32,244 nt of DNA from the NCBI GenBank assembly GCA_002721705.1, contig PBLJ01000065.1:1-32244 (forward strand), given 5' to 3'. This stretch comes from Opitutia bacterium (GTDB lineage: Bacteria > Verrucomicrobiota > Verrucomicrobiia > Opitutales > Seribacteraceae). Each line of letters begins with the position of its first letter. The first letter of the stretch is position 1. Shown here in pieces: positions 23,618 through 31,293 of this stretch. The position numbers were made by a program, and so were the translations under genes. The notes under the pieces are model-generated. The model was not told where the DNA came from and did not search any database. It saw nothing but the letters and a program-made list of their open reading frames with translations.

Positions 23618-24979
23618 ATGCAGTACGTCAGCACGAGAGGAGAATCTCCCCCGGTCGGTTTCACCGAAGCCGTTGCCTTGGGATTAGCCCCGGACGGAGG
23701 ACTTTATCTTCCAGAAGCTTTACCGGATTTATCTGGCAAGGTTTCTGAATGGGAAGGCCTGCCCTACCCAGATCTCTGTTACTCTTTCCTGAAGGAGTTC
23801 GCCACTGACTTGCCCGATGAAACCTTGGCTCAAATCGTTCAGCGTTCCTATCAATCATTCACCCATCCCGGAGTGGCTCCTTTGCAACAACTGGACGAGG
23901 ATTTGTACCTCTTGGAACTTTTTCATGGTCCAACTTTGGCCTTTAAGGATTTTGCCCTGCAATTGCTGGGGAATTTATATGAGGAGCAAATCCGACGAAC
24001 CGGTAAACCCATCGTGGTTCTTGGAGCCACTTCCGGCGATACCGGGGCCGCGGCCATTCAGGGGCTACTCGGCAAGGAAGGCGTAAATATCTTCATCCTA
24101 TACCCGGAAGGGCGTATTTCCTTTCTGCAGGAACGTCAAATGACCTGCTCCGGCGCCGGAAACGTCTTTCCTTTGGCTATCCAAGGTACTTTCGACGACG
24201 CTCAATTAGCTCTCAAGGAAACCTTCGCGGACAAGGCTTTCTCACAGCAGGTTGGGCTTTCCGCCGTCAATTCCATAAACCTTGCTCGAATTCTCGCTCA
24301 AAGCGTTTATTATCTTTATGCATGGCTTCTCTTGCCTGAGGAGAAGCGTTCCATGACCACTTTCGTCGTCCCAACTGGTAATTTCGGGAATGTTTTCGCA
24401 GGTTGGCTACTTGGTCAAATGGGGTTCTCGATAGGTGGTTTTCACATTGCCACCAACCAGAACGACGTTCTTCACCGCCTTGTTCAGACCGGACAGTACG
24501 AAAAAGGTCGTGTGACACCCAGCAGCGCCCCTTCGATGGATATCCAAGTTGCTTCCAATTTCGAACGTTTCCTGTACTACTTCACTGGGCGCGATGCACG
24601 AAAAGTGCGCGAAGTAATGGCTGTGTTCGCGGAAACCGGATCCTATCATTTCGAAGACTTCACAACCCATGGCTTTACTAGTTCCCGAGCGAGTGACAAA
24701 GATATCTCTTCGATCATCCGTTCCATTTCCTCCCGACATGGCTATCTTGTCGATCCGCATACTGCTTGTGGTTTTCGCGATCTAGATGGTCTGTTGCCTT
24801 GTATAGTCCTTGCCACCGCCCATCCTGCTAAATTTCCCGACGTCATCCGTGAAGCCGTAGGAGCCGACCCCAAGGCCCCTTCGCTCGAGGCTTTGAAGGA
24901 AAAGCCTATCGTGAATTTTCCACTCGGAGCCTCCAAGGAAGCGATTCAAACCTTTATCCTCGAGAAAATAGATCTCTGA
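23618..24979 (+). CDS. thrC: Threonine synthase
   Basis: 453 residues, matching the long bacterial/yeast-type ThrC. MQYVSTRGESPPVGFTEAVALGLAPDGGLYLP is a characteristic N-terminus. The PLP lysine is K110 in HGPTLAFKDFALQLLG, with GATSGDTGAAAIQG as the phosphate cup and VPTGNFGNVFAGW downstream. It converts O-phosphohomoserine to threonine. A good Shine-Dalgarno sequence (GGAAGGG) precedes the ATG, unlike most genes here. It lies 44 bases after lysC in the hom-lysC-thrC run. The homoserine kinase that must act between hom and thrC is not in the window. Confidence 0.97.
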   Translation: MQYVSTRGESPPVGFTEAVALGLAPDGGLYLPEALPDLSGKVSEWEGLPYPDLCYSFLKEFATDLPDETLAQIVQRSYQSFTHPGVAPLQQLDEDLYLLELFHGPTLAFKDFALQLLGNLYEEQIRRTGKPIVVLGATSGDTGAAAIQGLLGKEGVNIFILYPEGRISFLQERQMTCSGAGNVFPLAIQGTFDDAQLALKETFADKAFSQQVGLSAVNSINLARILAQSVYYLYAWLLLPEEKRSMTTFVVPTGNFGNVFAGWLLGQMGFSIGGFHIATNQNDVLHRLVQTGQYEKGRVTPSSAPSMDIQVASNFERFLYYFTGRDARKVREVMAVFAETGSYHFEDFTTHGFTSSRASDKDISSIIRSISSRHGYLVDPHTACGFRDLDGLLPCIVLATAHPAKFPDVIREAVGADPKAPSLEALKEKPIVNFPLGASKEAIQTFILEKIDL

Positions 24980-24995
24980 TTCAGCCTGCCTTGTA

Positions 24996-25835
24996 ATGTC
25001 GGTCGTCAGGGACATTCCCACCAATGCGGTTGTCTTGAGAACAGGTGGGCTCGGCGATTTCATATTGACCGTTCCCTTGTTGGTTTCTCTGGCCGAAATG
25101 CAAGGCCGCGTTGCGGTGGCAACTCGCCGCCAATATTATGACGTATTAGGTCCATTTAGAGAAAGAATTACGTTTATTGAAGCGGATGAATTATTGCTTT
25201 CACAGGGCGGTGACGGCTTGGATGAGAAGCTTCGAGGGGCGACTGTTTTTTCTTTCTGGGAAGACTCGGATGGTTTCCTCGAATCACAACTCAAGAGATT
25301 TGGGATCGAAGCAATTGTAAAAATGGAATCCAGGCCACAAGGTCCCCGGCACTTTGTTGAAGAAACTTTTCAAGATGCTGGAATCCAGTGGGTTGAGGAG
25401 TGTTTTAGCCGTTCTTGGCTGAGTCATCGCAACTTGCGTGGAAATTCCCTTTGGGTGCATCCAGGCAGCGGTTCTGGATGCAAAAACGCTCCGGTATCCT
25501 GGTTTCTGCATCGCATCGAGAACTGGCTCGCTCAAGGACAGGGAAGGGTTGCTTTTGTGTCCTTTGGGGAAGCGGACGCAGAAGTTGAAAAGCAATTCCT
25601 ATTAGATGGAGGCGCTTTGCCGCTCAGATACGTCCGTCCGGATTCATTGCAAGAGTTTAGCCAATTGCTCGTCGATGAGGCGGCCCTCTTCATTGGAAAC
25701 GACAGTGGACCTGCCCATTTGGCAGCCTCCTTGGGCATACCCACGGAGGTTGTCTTCGTTTCCACCGATCCCGAAATCTGGAGACCTCTTGGGGAAGTTG
25801 TTGAAGTGTTGAGGTTGGACTCTCGGATTAACTAG
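24996..25835 (+). CDS. Glycosyltransferase family 9 (heptosyltransferase-like)
   Basis: 279 residues, shorter than the usual 320-360. An N-terminal GGLGDFILTVPLLVSLAE resembles the donor-domain start of GT9 enzymes; the second domain has WVHPGSGSGCKNAP and FIGNDSGPAHLAASLGIPTEVVF, the ADP-heptose-type binding site. Such enzymes add heptose or a related sugar to lipopolysaccharide core on the cytoplasmic face of the inner membrane. The exact donor cannot be read. It is 16 bases downstream of thrC and probably the last gene of the run. Its end overlaps the convergent cimA by eight bases. Confidence 0.85.
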   Translation: MSVVRDIPTNAVVLRTGGLGDFILTVPLLVSLAEMQGRVAVATRRQYYDVLGPFRERITFIEADELLLSQGGDGLDEKLRGATVFSFWEDSDGFLESQLKRFGIEAIVKMESRPQGPRHFVEETFQDAGIQWVEECFSRSWLSHRNLRGNSLWVHPGSGSGCKNAPVSWFLHRIENWLAQGQGRVAFVSFGEADAEVEKQFLLDGGALPLRYVRPDSLQEFSQLLVDEAALFIGNDSGPAHLAASLGIPTEVVFVSTDPEIWRPLGEVVEVLRLDSRIN

Positions 25836-27420
25836 CGTTTTCTTCCAAGGAAAGTTTGTATTCGACTGAGTCCAAGAGCGCTTCCCAGCTCGCTTCTATG
25901 ACGTTGTCGCTTACTCCAACTGTGCCCCAAGTCGTTTGGCCGTCGGTTGATTCCACCCGAACTCGTGTAATTGCATCGGTACCCAAGTTGCTCTCAAGAA
26001 TCAGTACCCTGAAATCAATCAACCTCACTTCCGAAATACATGGAAAATCCTTTTCCAATGCTTTGCGTAAAGCGTGATCCAAAGCGGATATGGGGCCGTT
26101 GCCTTCCGCCACAGTATGGTAGGTTTGATCTCCTACTCGCAGTTTGACGGTGGCTTCGGACACTGATTCGTCGTCATCCCCTTCTTTTGCGATGCCGACA
26201 TGGTAACGAAGTACCTCAAAGGGGATTTGGGAGCCTTTCGTGAAACGGCGAAGCAGAAGGTCGAAAGAGGCATCGGCGGCTTCGTACTCATAGCCTTTGA
26301 ATTCAAGTTTTTTCAATTCCTCGAGGAAGGCTTTCATTTCCGGGGAACGTGAATCGACCTCAACACCCATTTCCTTGGCCTTCATCATGATACTGCTTCG
26401 ACCCGACATGTCCGAGACTAATACGCGGGTACGGTTTCCGACGAGAGAGGGATCAAGATGCTCGTAGCTGCGGTCTGACTTGGATGCTGCGTCCGCGTGC
26501 ACCCCGCCTTTGTGGGCAAAGGATGCCGAACCGACGTAGGGAGCTCGAATGTCCGGCAGGAGATTGGTGGCGTCGTCGACGAAAAGGGATAGGTCGCGCA
26601 GGCTGCTCAAGTTGGCGCTGCAATGCAGGTTCTTATCCATTTTCAGAGTGAGGTTCGGAATGATTGTCGTCAGGTTGGCATTGCCGTTCCGTTCACCATA
26701 ACCATTTATTGTCCCTTGTACCATTTCCGCGCCCGCTTCTATGCCTGCAAGGCTAACCGCAACTCCGACACCCGCATCGTTGTGGCAATGGACGCCAACG
26801 CTCGTTTCAGGAAATCGTTGAGTCACCGTAGTTGTGATTTCGGTTACCTGAGGAACCAATTTACCTCCATTGGTTTCACATAAGACCAAGAAATCGGCGC
26901 CTCCTCGTTTCGCTGCCTCCAGTGTCGAAAGAGCGTATTCAGGGTCATTCAGATACCCGTCGAAAAAATGCTCGGCATCGTAAACCACTTCTTTGCCTTG
27001 TTCCTTCAGGTAGCGCACGGAATCTTCGATCATGGCTAGATTTTCTTCAGCCGTCGTACGGATGACGTCGGTTACGTGAAGAAGCCAGGATTTCCCGAAG
27101 ATGGTGACCACAGGAGTATTAGCAGCCAGCAGGAGCTGGATTTGAGAGTCTTCCTCCACTGAAGTTCCCGCTCGTCGAGTCGATCCGAACGATGCCATCT
27201 TGGCATGCTTCAGATCCAAATCCACCGCTTTCTCGAAAAATGCCATGTCTCGCGGGTTTGACCCCGGCCATCCGCCTTCTATGTAATCGATACCAAATTG
27301 ATCGAGTTTCTCAGCCACTCTCATTTTGGCTGAAACGGTGAAGGAAACCCCTTCCCCTTGGGTGCCATCACGCAAAGTGGTGTCGTAGATCAGTACTTTT
27401 GGTGCAATTGAATTTGTCAT
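25828..27420 (-). CDS. cimA: (R)-citramalate synthase
   Basis: 530 residues, CimA length. The HMGL-like barrel begins VLIYDTTLRDGTQGEGVSFTV and holds IDYIEGGWPGSNPRD, LCETNGG and VGVHCHNDAGVGVA, the metal-binding HCHND region; HKGGVHADA follows. A C-terminal LeuA-type allosteric domain spans about 395-520. IEGGWPGSNPRD favours citramalate synthase over 2-isopropylmalate synthase. It condenses pyruvate and acetyl-CoA to citramalate, leading to 2-ketobutyrate and isoleucine without threonine deaminase. Its 162-base 5' leader contains a promoter, an isoleucine-rich leader ORF and a terminator hairpin. It converges with the GT9 gene, overlapping by eight bases. Confidence 0.94.
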   Translation of the reverse strand: MTNSIAPKVLIYDTTLRDGTQGEGVSFTVSAKMRVAEKLDQFGIDYIEGGWPGSNPRDMAFFEKAVDLDLKHAKMASFGSTRRAGTSVEEDSQIQLLLAANTPVVTIFGKSWLLHVTDVIRTTAEENLAMIEDSVRYLKEQGKEVVYDAEHFFDGYLNDPEYALSTLEAAKRGGADFLVLCETNGGKLVPQVTEITTTVTQRFPETSVGVHCHNDAGVGVAVSLAGIEAGAEMVQGTINGYGERNGNANLTTIIPNLTLKMDKNLHCSANLSSLRDLSLFVDDATNLLPDIRAPYVGSASFAHKGGVHADAASKSDRSYEHLDPSLVGNRTRVLVSDMSGRSSIMMKAKEMGVEVDSRSPEMKAFLEELKKLEFKGYEYEAADASFDLLLRRFTKGSQIPFEVLRYHVGIAKEGDDDESVSEATVKLRVGDQTYHTVAEGNGPISALDHALRKALEKDFPCISEVRLIDFRVLILESNLGTDAITRVRVESTDGQTTWGTVGVSDNVIEASWEALLDSVEYKLSLEENAS

Positions 27421-27496
27421 TGGACGAAAGTGTTGAATGGAATTACGTAATCGACCGTTTTATTCCCTTTCGGTCGCGTTGGAATCGTCGGGAAAA

Positions 27497-27532
27497 GCCT
27501 GGAAACTGAAATGCAAAGACCCGTTTCCAGGC
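27497..27532 (-). terminator. Attenuator-type terminator hairpin in the cimA leader
   Basis: On the minus strand GCCTGGAAAC (27532-27523), a 16-base loop and GTTTCCAGGC (27506-27497) form a perfect ten-base stem followed by TTTTCCC. It lies between the leader ORF and cimA, 76 bases before the cimA ATG. The 5' arm can alternatively pair through GGAAA with TTTCC at the end of the leader ORF, a possible antiterminator. Confidence 0.7.
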
Positions 27533-27582
27533 TAGGAAATTCGAATTGAATCGATTGCTTCGACGATGTTCGTCCGTTTCAT
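27532..27582 (-). CDS. Putative cimA leader peptide, isoleucine-rich (16 aa)
   Basis: ATG 27582 to TAG 27532 encodes MKRTNIVEAIDSIRIS, with Ile at 6, 10, 13 and 15 and Val at 7. The stop codon abuts the 5' arm of the terminator hairpin. A candidate promoter places transcription start about six bases before the ATG; no Shine-Dalgarno sequence fits the short leader, which matches many genes in this window. GTCGAA (codons 7-8) can pair with TTCGA (codons 13-14) as a pause hairpin that a ribosome stalled at Ile10-Ile13 would disrupt. By analogy with known ilv and thr leader peptides, it would sense isoleucyl-tRNA supply. The role is inferred; the elements are visible. Confidence 0.6.
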   Translation of the reverse strand: MKRTNIVEAIDSIRIS

Positions 27583-27594
27583 GACAAGTGTTTA

Positions 27595-27623
27595 ATTAAA
27601 GCGCCTCCTCGCTTTTCGGGCAA
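27595..27623 (-). promoter_or_regulatory. Candidate sigma70-type promoter for cimA leader
   Basis: On the minus strand TTGCCC (27623-27618), a 17-base spacer and TTTAAT (27600-27595). The -10 matches five of six consensus bases and the -35 four of six. The predicted start is near 27588. It lies directly after the terminator of the upstream lectin-like gene. Confidence 0.6.
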
Positions 27624-27626
27624 GCG

Positions 27627-27653
27627 AAAAGGCGGCGGGTTCTTCCCGCCGCC
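27627..27653 (-). terminator. Intrinsic terminator of the lectin-like gene
   Basis: On the minus strand GGCGGCGGG, loop AAGAA, CCCGCCGCC, then TTTT. A nine-base all-GC stem, 131 bases past the stop of the gene ending at 27785, separating it from cimA. Confidence 0.8.
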
Positions 27654-27784
27654 CTTACTATGCGCTGCGACTGCCCATGCCGGATGGAACTGGCCGTCCG
27701 AAACGAAAGTCATTCAAGCATCCTGCTGAGACCTTTCTTTTCTCGACCTCACTCTAATTGGATCCGACGTATTGCGAAAGGGGC

Positions 27785-28969
27785 TTATTTTGAGACGACT
27801 TTGGCTGTTTCCGATTCGTTCTCGAACGCCGGTTCTTCGTAGGAATCCCATGCTTCCCATTTTTGGTTGGAGTCATCGAAAAAGAGTCGGGGCAGGGTTC
27901 CTTGTTCGAAATAGCACCAACTGTTTGTTTCGGAACGAAATACATAGGGATAAACTTGCGCGTTGGTCCACAACCATCCTTGCTCCGGTAGGTAAACCCA
28001 TCCGTTGACGAAGGGCACTGAGACAATTTGAGCCAGTGTATCGGCCTCCTCCTGGGCCTTTTGTTGGGAGTGTCTTCGCTGGATCAATTCGCTTTCGAGG
28101 TTGGCAATCCGGTCATCTTTTTCCTCCAGGTTTTTCTCGAGAAAAGCGATGCGATCCTCCCTTGATTGGAGTTGATCCGTTAGTTGTTCCACTTTCAGTT
28201 CGCTTTTCCGTAGCTCGTTTTGAAGCGATTCGACTTCTTTTTCAAGTTGATCCACTTTTTCCTTGAAGAAGACAGGAGATTCACCGGGAGAAAACTCAGG
28301 AGGATTGCTTCTTGGAATAGGGAATTTCTCTGGGTTGTTGGGGTCGGTGCCATTGCTTACCTCGACACCATCCCCGACGCCGTCTCCATCGCTGTCCGCC
28401 TTGTTGGGATCCGTGTAGAAGCCGAATTCAAGAATGTACCCCTTTACCCAAGGGTTCTTCTTGCCGTAAATGTCGTTCCATAGTCGGTTCCCGTCTGAAG
28501 TGGCAGTCCAAGTTTGAGCGAAGTCTTCATCGCCATAAAGGGAGCGAGGAAGATTGTTTGGTTCACCCTGAGCCCACATAGTGAATGACCAGGTTTCTCC
28601 GGTTATCCATTGCCATACACCTTCGGTTTCCAAGTCCGTGGCTCCTAGGTAATACCCATGAGGAATGGTTCCCAAAACTTCTTTGACGGCTTCCCATTCG
28701 GCTTTACTGGTTATAGTGGCTATGTGGCCACCGCGTTTGGTGGCGTCATCAAACGCCTTGTTCCAATCAAAATCACCCTTGATTGCAGCGTAGCGACCAT
28801 GACCAATTTCGTATTTATCGGTGAGTCCGTCACCATCGGAATCAGCGTCTGGTGCTTGCACTGTGTCCGCGGGTGGTGAAAAAGGATCGGAGGCCCATGA
28901 TTCCTTGGCGGTTTGGCCGATTAATGCAACTAATAGATATGTCGAGAGGAGGGTTTGCTGTAAGTTCAT
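27785..28969 (-). CDS. Secreted C-type-lectin protein with TSP3 repeats and coiled coil
   Basis: 394 residues. Signal peptide about 1-26. Calcium-binding thrombospondin type 3-like repeat DADSDGDGLTDKYE (41-54). C-type-lectin-like domain about 58-182, with HIATITS, the EPN triad (136-138) linked in animal lectins to mannose or fucose-type binding, and WND (164-166). Second TSP3-like repeat DSDGDGVGDGVEVSNGTDP (192-210). A heptad-rich coiled coil (about 235-312) follows. The C-terminal Trp/Tyr-rich domain (about 320-374) contains GWVYLPEQGWLWTN and WCYF and is of a kind I associate with verrucomicrobial surface proteins. It is probably a periplasmic or surface glycan-binding protein. AGGCAGG precedes the ATG. 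It is monocistronic, ending at the terminator at 27627-27653. Confidence 0.82.
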   Translation of the reverse strand: MNLQQTLLSTYLLVALIGQTAKESWASDPFSPPADTVQAPDADSDGDGLTDKYEIGHGRYAAIKGDFDWNKAFDDATKRGGHIATITSKAEWEAVKEVLGTIPHGYYLGATDLETEGVWQWITGETWSFTMWAQGEPNNLPRSLYGDEDFAQTWTATSDGNRLWNDIYGKKNPWVKGYILEFGFYTDPNKADSDGDGVGDGVEVSNGTDPNNPEKFPIPRSNPPEFSPGESPVFFKEKVDQLEKEVESLQNELRKSELKVEQLTDQLQSREDRIAFLEKNLEEKDDRIANLESELIQRRHSQQKAQEEADTLAQIVSVPFVNGWVYLPEQGWLWTNAQVYPYVFRSETNSWCYFEQGTLPRLFFDDSNQKWEAWDSYEEPAFENESETAKVVSK

Positions 28970-29388
28970 TTTGCCTGCCTAAGTTCCGGTATTGGTATGT
29001 ATGTGTACTATGTTGAAAAAAAAGTAATGCGCTCAGTGACGTTGCAAACCAGAGAGGTAGGCTGGATCTTTTGCTACAAATTGCATTGGAATGCTAAGTT
29101 TTCGTTCACTGGGCAACTTGCCTTCATTGGTGACAATAAGAACTAGATATGCAAATACACTAAAAGTCAAGCGGAGCCGTGCGCATTTTTTGATATCTTG
29201 CCTAATTATTTCGTAAGTATATGACAAACAACAGGAAACGGACTTATTTCATCCTGTTGGGTAACTGGGCGGCCTTCAGTATGTAAAATTACAAAATTCT
29301 TTTCTTTTGATTTTAGCTTCCCTTTGCAGCTTTCGAATGCTCTCGTGACCTTATCTTTTCAAGGATCACTAAATTGCTAATTTGAATC
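28970..29388. other. AT-rich divergent intergenic region
   Basis: This 419-base gap holds the upstream regions of the lectin-like gene (minus) and the acyl-ACP synthetase gene (plus). Short frames exist on both strands (for example 64 codons at 29033-29227 minus), but none has a ribosome binding site, recognisable motif or coding-like composition. I see no convincing promoter pair or hairpin. Confidence 0.5.
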
Positions 29389-31008
29389 ATGAAAAATCAA
29401 ATCATGGATGATGGATACGATAGTTTTTCCAACAACCCGATCTTGAGTAGTCATTTAGCATGGGAATCCTTTCGCTCTTTGGCTTCAGATAGAAAAAGAG
29501 AAGTTTTGGTGGATTGCGCGTCCAAACCCAATCGTTGTACTGCCAGTCCCATTTTAGTCCTTTCCACCTTGCTGGCGCAACGCTTGAGCCGGGAAACGTC
29601 TAAGGCTCGCGTTGGCATAGTCTTACCTCCCGGCATTGGCGCCATTGTGAGCAATCTTGCTGTTGTTTTCGCGGGCAAATCACCGGTTAACCTTAATTTT
29701 TCTCTTGGACGCGATGCTTTGGAAGCATCTATTGAACGTGCTGAAATCGACCTGATTTTAACAGCAGAGACAGTTCGCAAACGCTTAACCGATTTCCCAT
29801 GGACTGATCTCATTCTCGACGTTGGGATCGAGTTGAAATCGTTTACTAAACGACAACTGGCTTTACGTGCCCTTTTGTTGGCATTTTTCCCCACTGGTTT
29901 AGCTGCTTCTTGGCTTGGCATTCCTCGCAAAGGGGGAAAGGGGGAAGCGGCTCTTCTCTTCACTAGCGGAAGTTCCGGTATGCCTAAGGGGGTAATCCTT
30001 AGTCACCGCAACGTCTTGGCCAATTGTGCCCAGATAAAAGGCACGGAACTCATTCCTCATGGAGAGACCCTCTTGGGAAACTTACCTGTTTTTCACAGTT
30101 TTGGCTTCACGGTCAGTCTATGGTTTTGCCTCATTGAGGGAGTACGCTTGGTCACCGTGCCTTCTCCTTTGGACGTACGTGGCAACTTGAAGGCAATCAG
30201 AGAACAAGGTGTCACCGCTTTATTGGGCACTCCTACTTTCCTTCGGCCTTATTTGCGCAGAGCCAAGGAGGGTGATCTTGACTCGATCAAGTTCGTCATA
30301 GCCGGCGCTGAAAAAACGCCCGATGGTTTTGCTGAAAAATGGGAGAAGGAAGCCGATTGCGTTTACTTGGAAGGATATGGTTTGACCGAGACTTCTCCCG
30401 TTCTCTGCGTTAACTTGCCTGGTCGGAAGGAAAACGCGCCGCTGCGTAAGACTGGCACGGTAGGCAAATTGCTTCCGGGACTGATGGCTCGCGTGGTTGA
30501 CCCGGACAGCGGGGTAGTGCTTTCTCCCAGTCAAAGGGGAATCCTGCATTTTCGCGGCCCCAACGTTTTTGAGGGCTATTTGGGAGAACCGGAAAAGACG
30601 GCTGAGGTTCTTGATGAGGATGGCTGGTTCGTAACTGGTGATTTGGGATCCTTCGACGAGGACGGTTTTTTGCGGATTGAAGGCCGCTTATCGCGTTTTT
30701 CCAAGGTAGGTGGTGAAATGGTTCCCCATGGACGTGTGGAGGAGGTTGTCGCTGAAGTTCTCGGTTTGGAAGATGGCGATCAACCGGCTGTTGCAGTGGC
30801 AGGGCGTCCGGATTCGTCAAAAGGAGAGGCATTGGTTCTTCTGACAACCGTTGATATTGAACCTAATGAACTATCTAAACTATTGGCCGAAAAAGGTTTG
30901 GCTAATTTGTGGATTCCCAAGATAATTCTAAGGGTGGATGAGATTCCCATGCTTCCCACAGGAAAATTGGATCTCAAGGCGATTGCGAGCTTGGCGTCCT
31001 CTGGGTGA
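29389..31008 (+). CDS. AMP-forming acyl-ACP/acyl-CoA synthetase (Aas ligase-like)
   Basis: 539 residues of the ANL adenylating superfamily. The A3 loop is TSGSSGMPKGV (192-202), A5 is EGYGLTETSP, A7 is GWFVTGDLGSFDEDGFLRIEGR, and the A10 lysine lies in PTGKLDLKAI near the C-terminus. The substitution pattern (LGNLPVFHSFGFTVSLWFCLIEGV) resembles the ligase half of Aas, which activates fatty acids onto acyl carrier protein for lysophospholipid reacylation. The acyltransferase half is absent and not encoded next door. Substrate class (fatty acid) is likely; the acceptor, ACP or CoA, is not decided. No ribosome binding site is visible before the ATG. Confidence 0.88.
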   Translation: MKNQIMDDGYDSFSNNPILSSHLAWESFRSLASDRKREVLVDCASKPNRCTASPILVLSTLLAQRLSRETSKARVGIVLPPGIGAIVSNLAVVFAGKSPVNLNFSLGRDALEASIERAEIDLILTAETVRKRLTDFPWTDLILDVGIELKSFTKRQLALRALLLAFFPTGLAASWLGIPRKGGKGEAALLFTSGSSGMPKGVILSHRNVLANCAQIKGTELIPHGETLLGNLPVFHSFGFTVSLWFCLIEGVRLVTVPSPLDVRGNLKAIREQGVTALLGTPTFLRPYLRRAKEGDLDSIKFVIAGAEKTPDGFAEKWEKEADCVYLEGYGLTETSPVLCVNLPGRKENAPLRKTGTVGKLLPGLMARVVDPDSGVVLSPSQRGILHFRGPNVFEGYLGEPEKTAEVLDEDGWFVTGDLGSFDEDGFLRIEGRLSRFSKVGGEMVPHGRVEEVVAEVLGLEDGDQPAVAVAGRPDSSKGEALVLLTTVDIEPNELSKLLAEKGLANLWIPKIILRVDEIPMLPTGKLDLKAIASLASSG

Positions 31009-31293
31009 TTTTTACCCGCTTTCCGGGCCTGCTCCGATTGTCAGGTATAAATTTAATAACTGACTGAAATTCAGTGGGATAAGATCTTTCCATAGGTGTT
31101 TTCTGTGTCTGTATGGCAAGGCTTCGGAAAATATATTGAAAAAAAACGTTATATTTTGAGGTTTTTGGCTAATACCTCTTGATGACAATTTTGCGCACGC
31201 GAACGCACAAGCGAGTAACCTCTTGTTCTCTTGCCACTCCTGCAGGAAGTCGGTAGAAACTCTTGTCCAGCAGGCTAAAAGCGTCTTTCGCTC

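Noticed and set aside
28997-29146. 49-codon plus-strand frame beginning MYVYYVEKKV
   Set aside because: Same AT-rich gap; no start signal or domain and overlaps another equally weak frame.
29033-29227. 64-codon minus-strand frame in the lectin/synthetase gap
   Set aside because: No ribosome binding site, no motif, AT-rich non-coding-like composition; could be chance.
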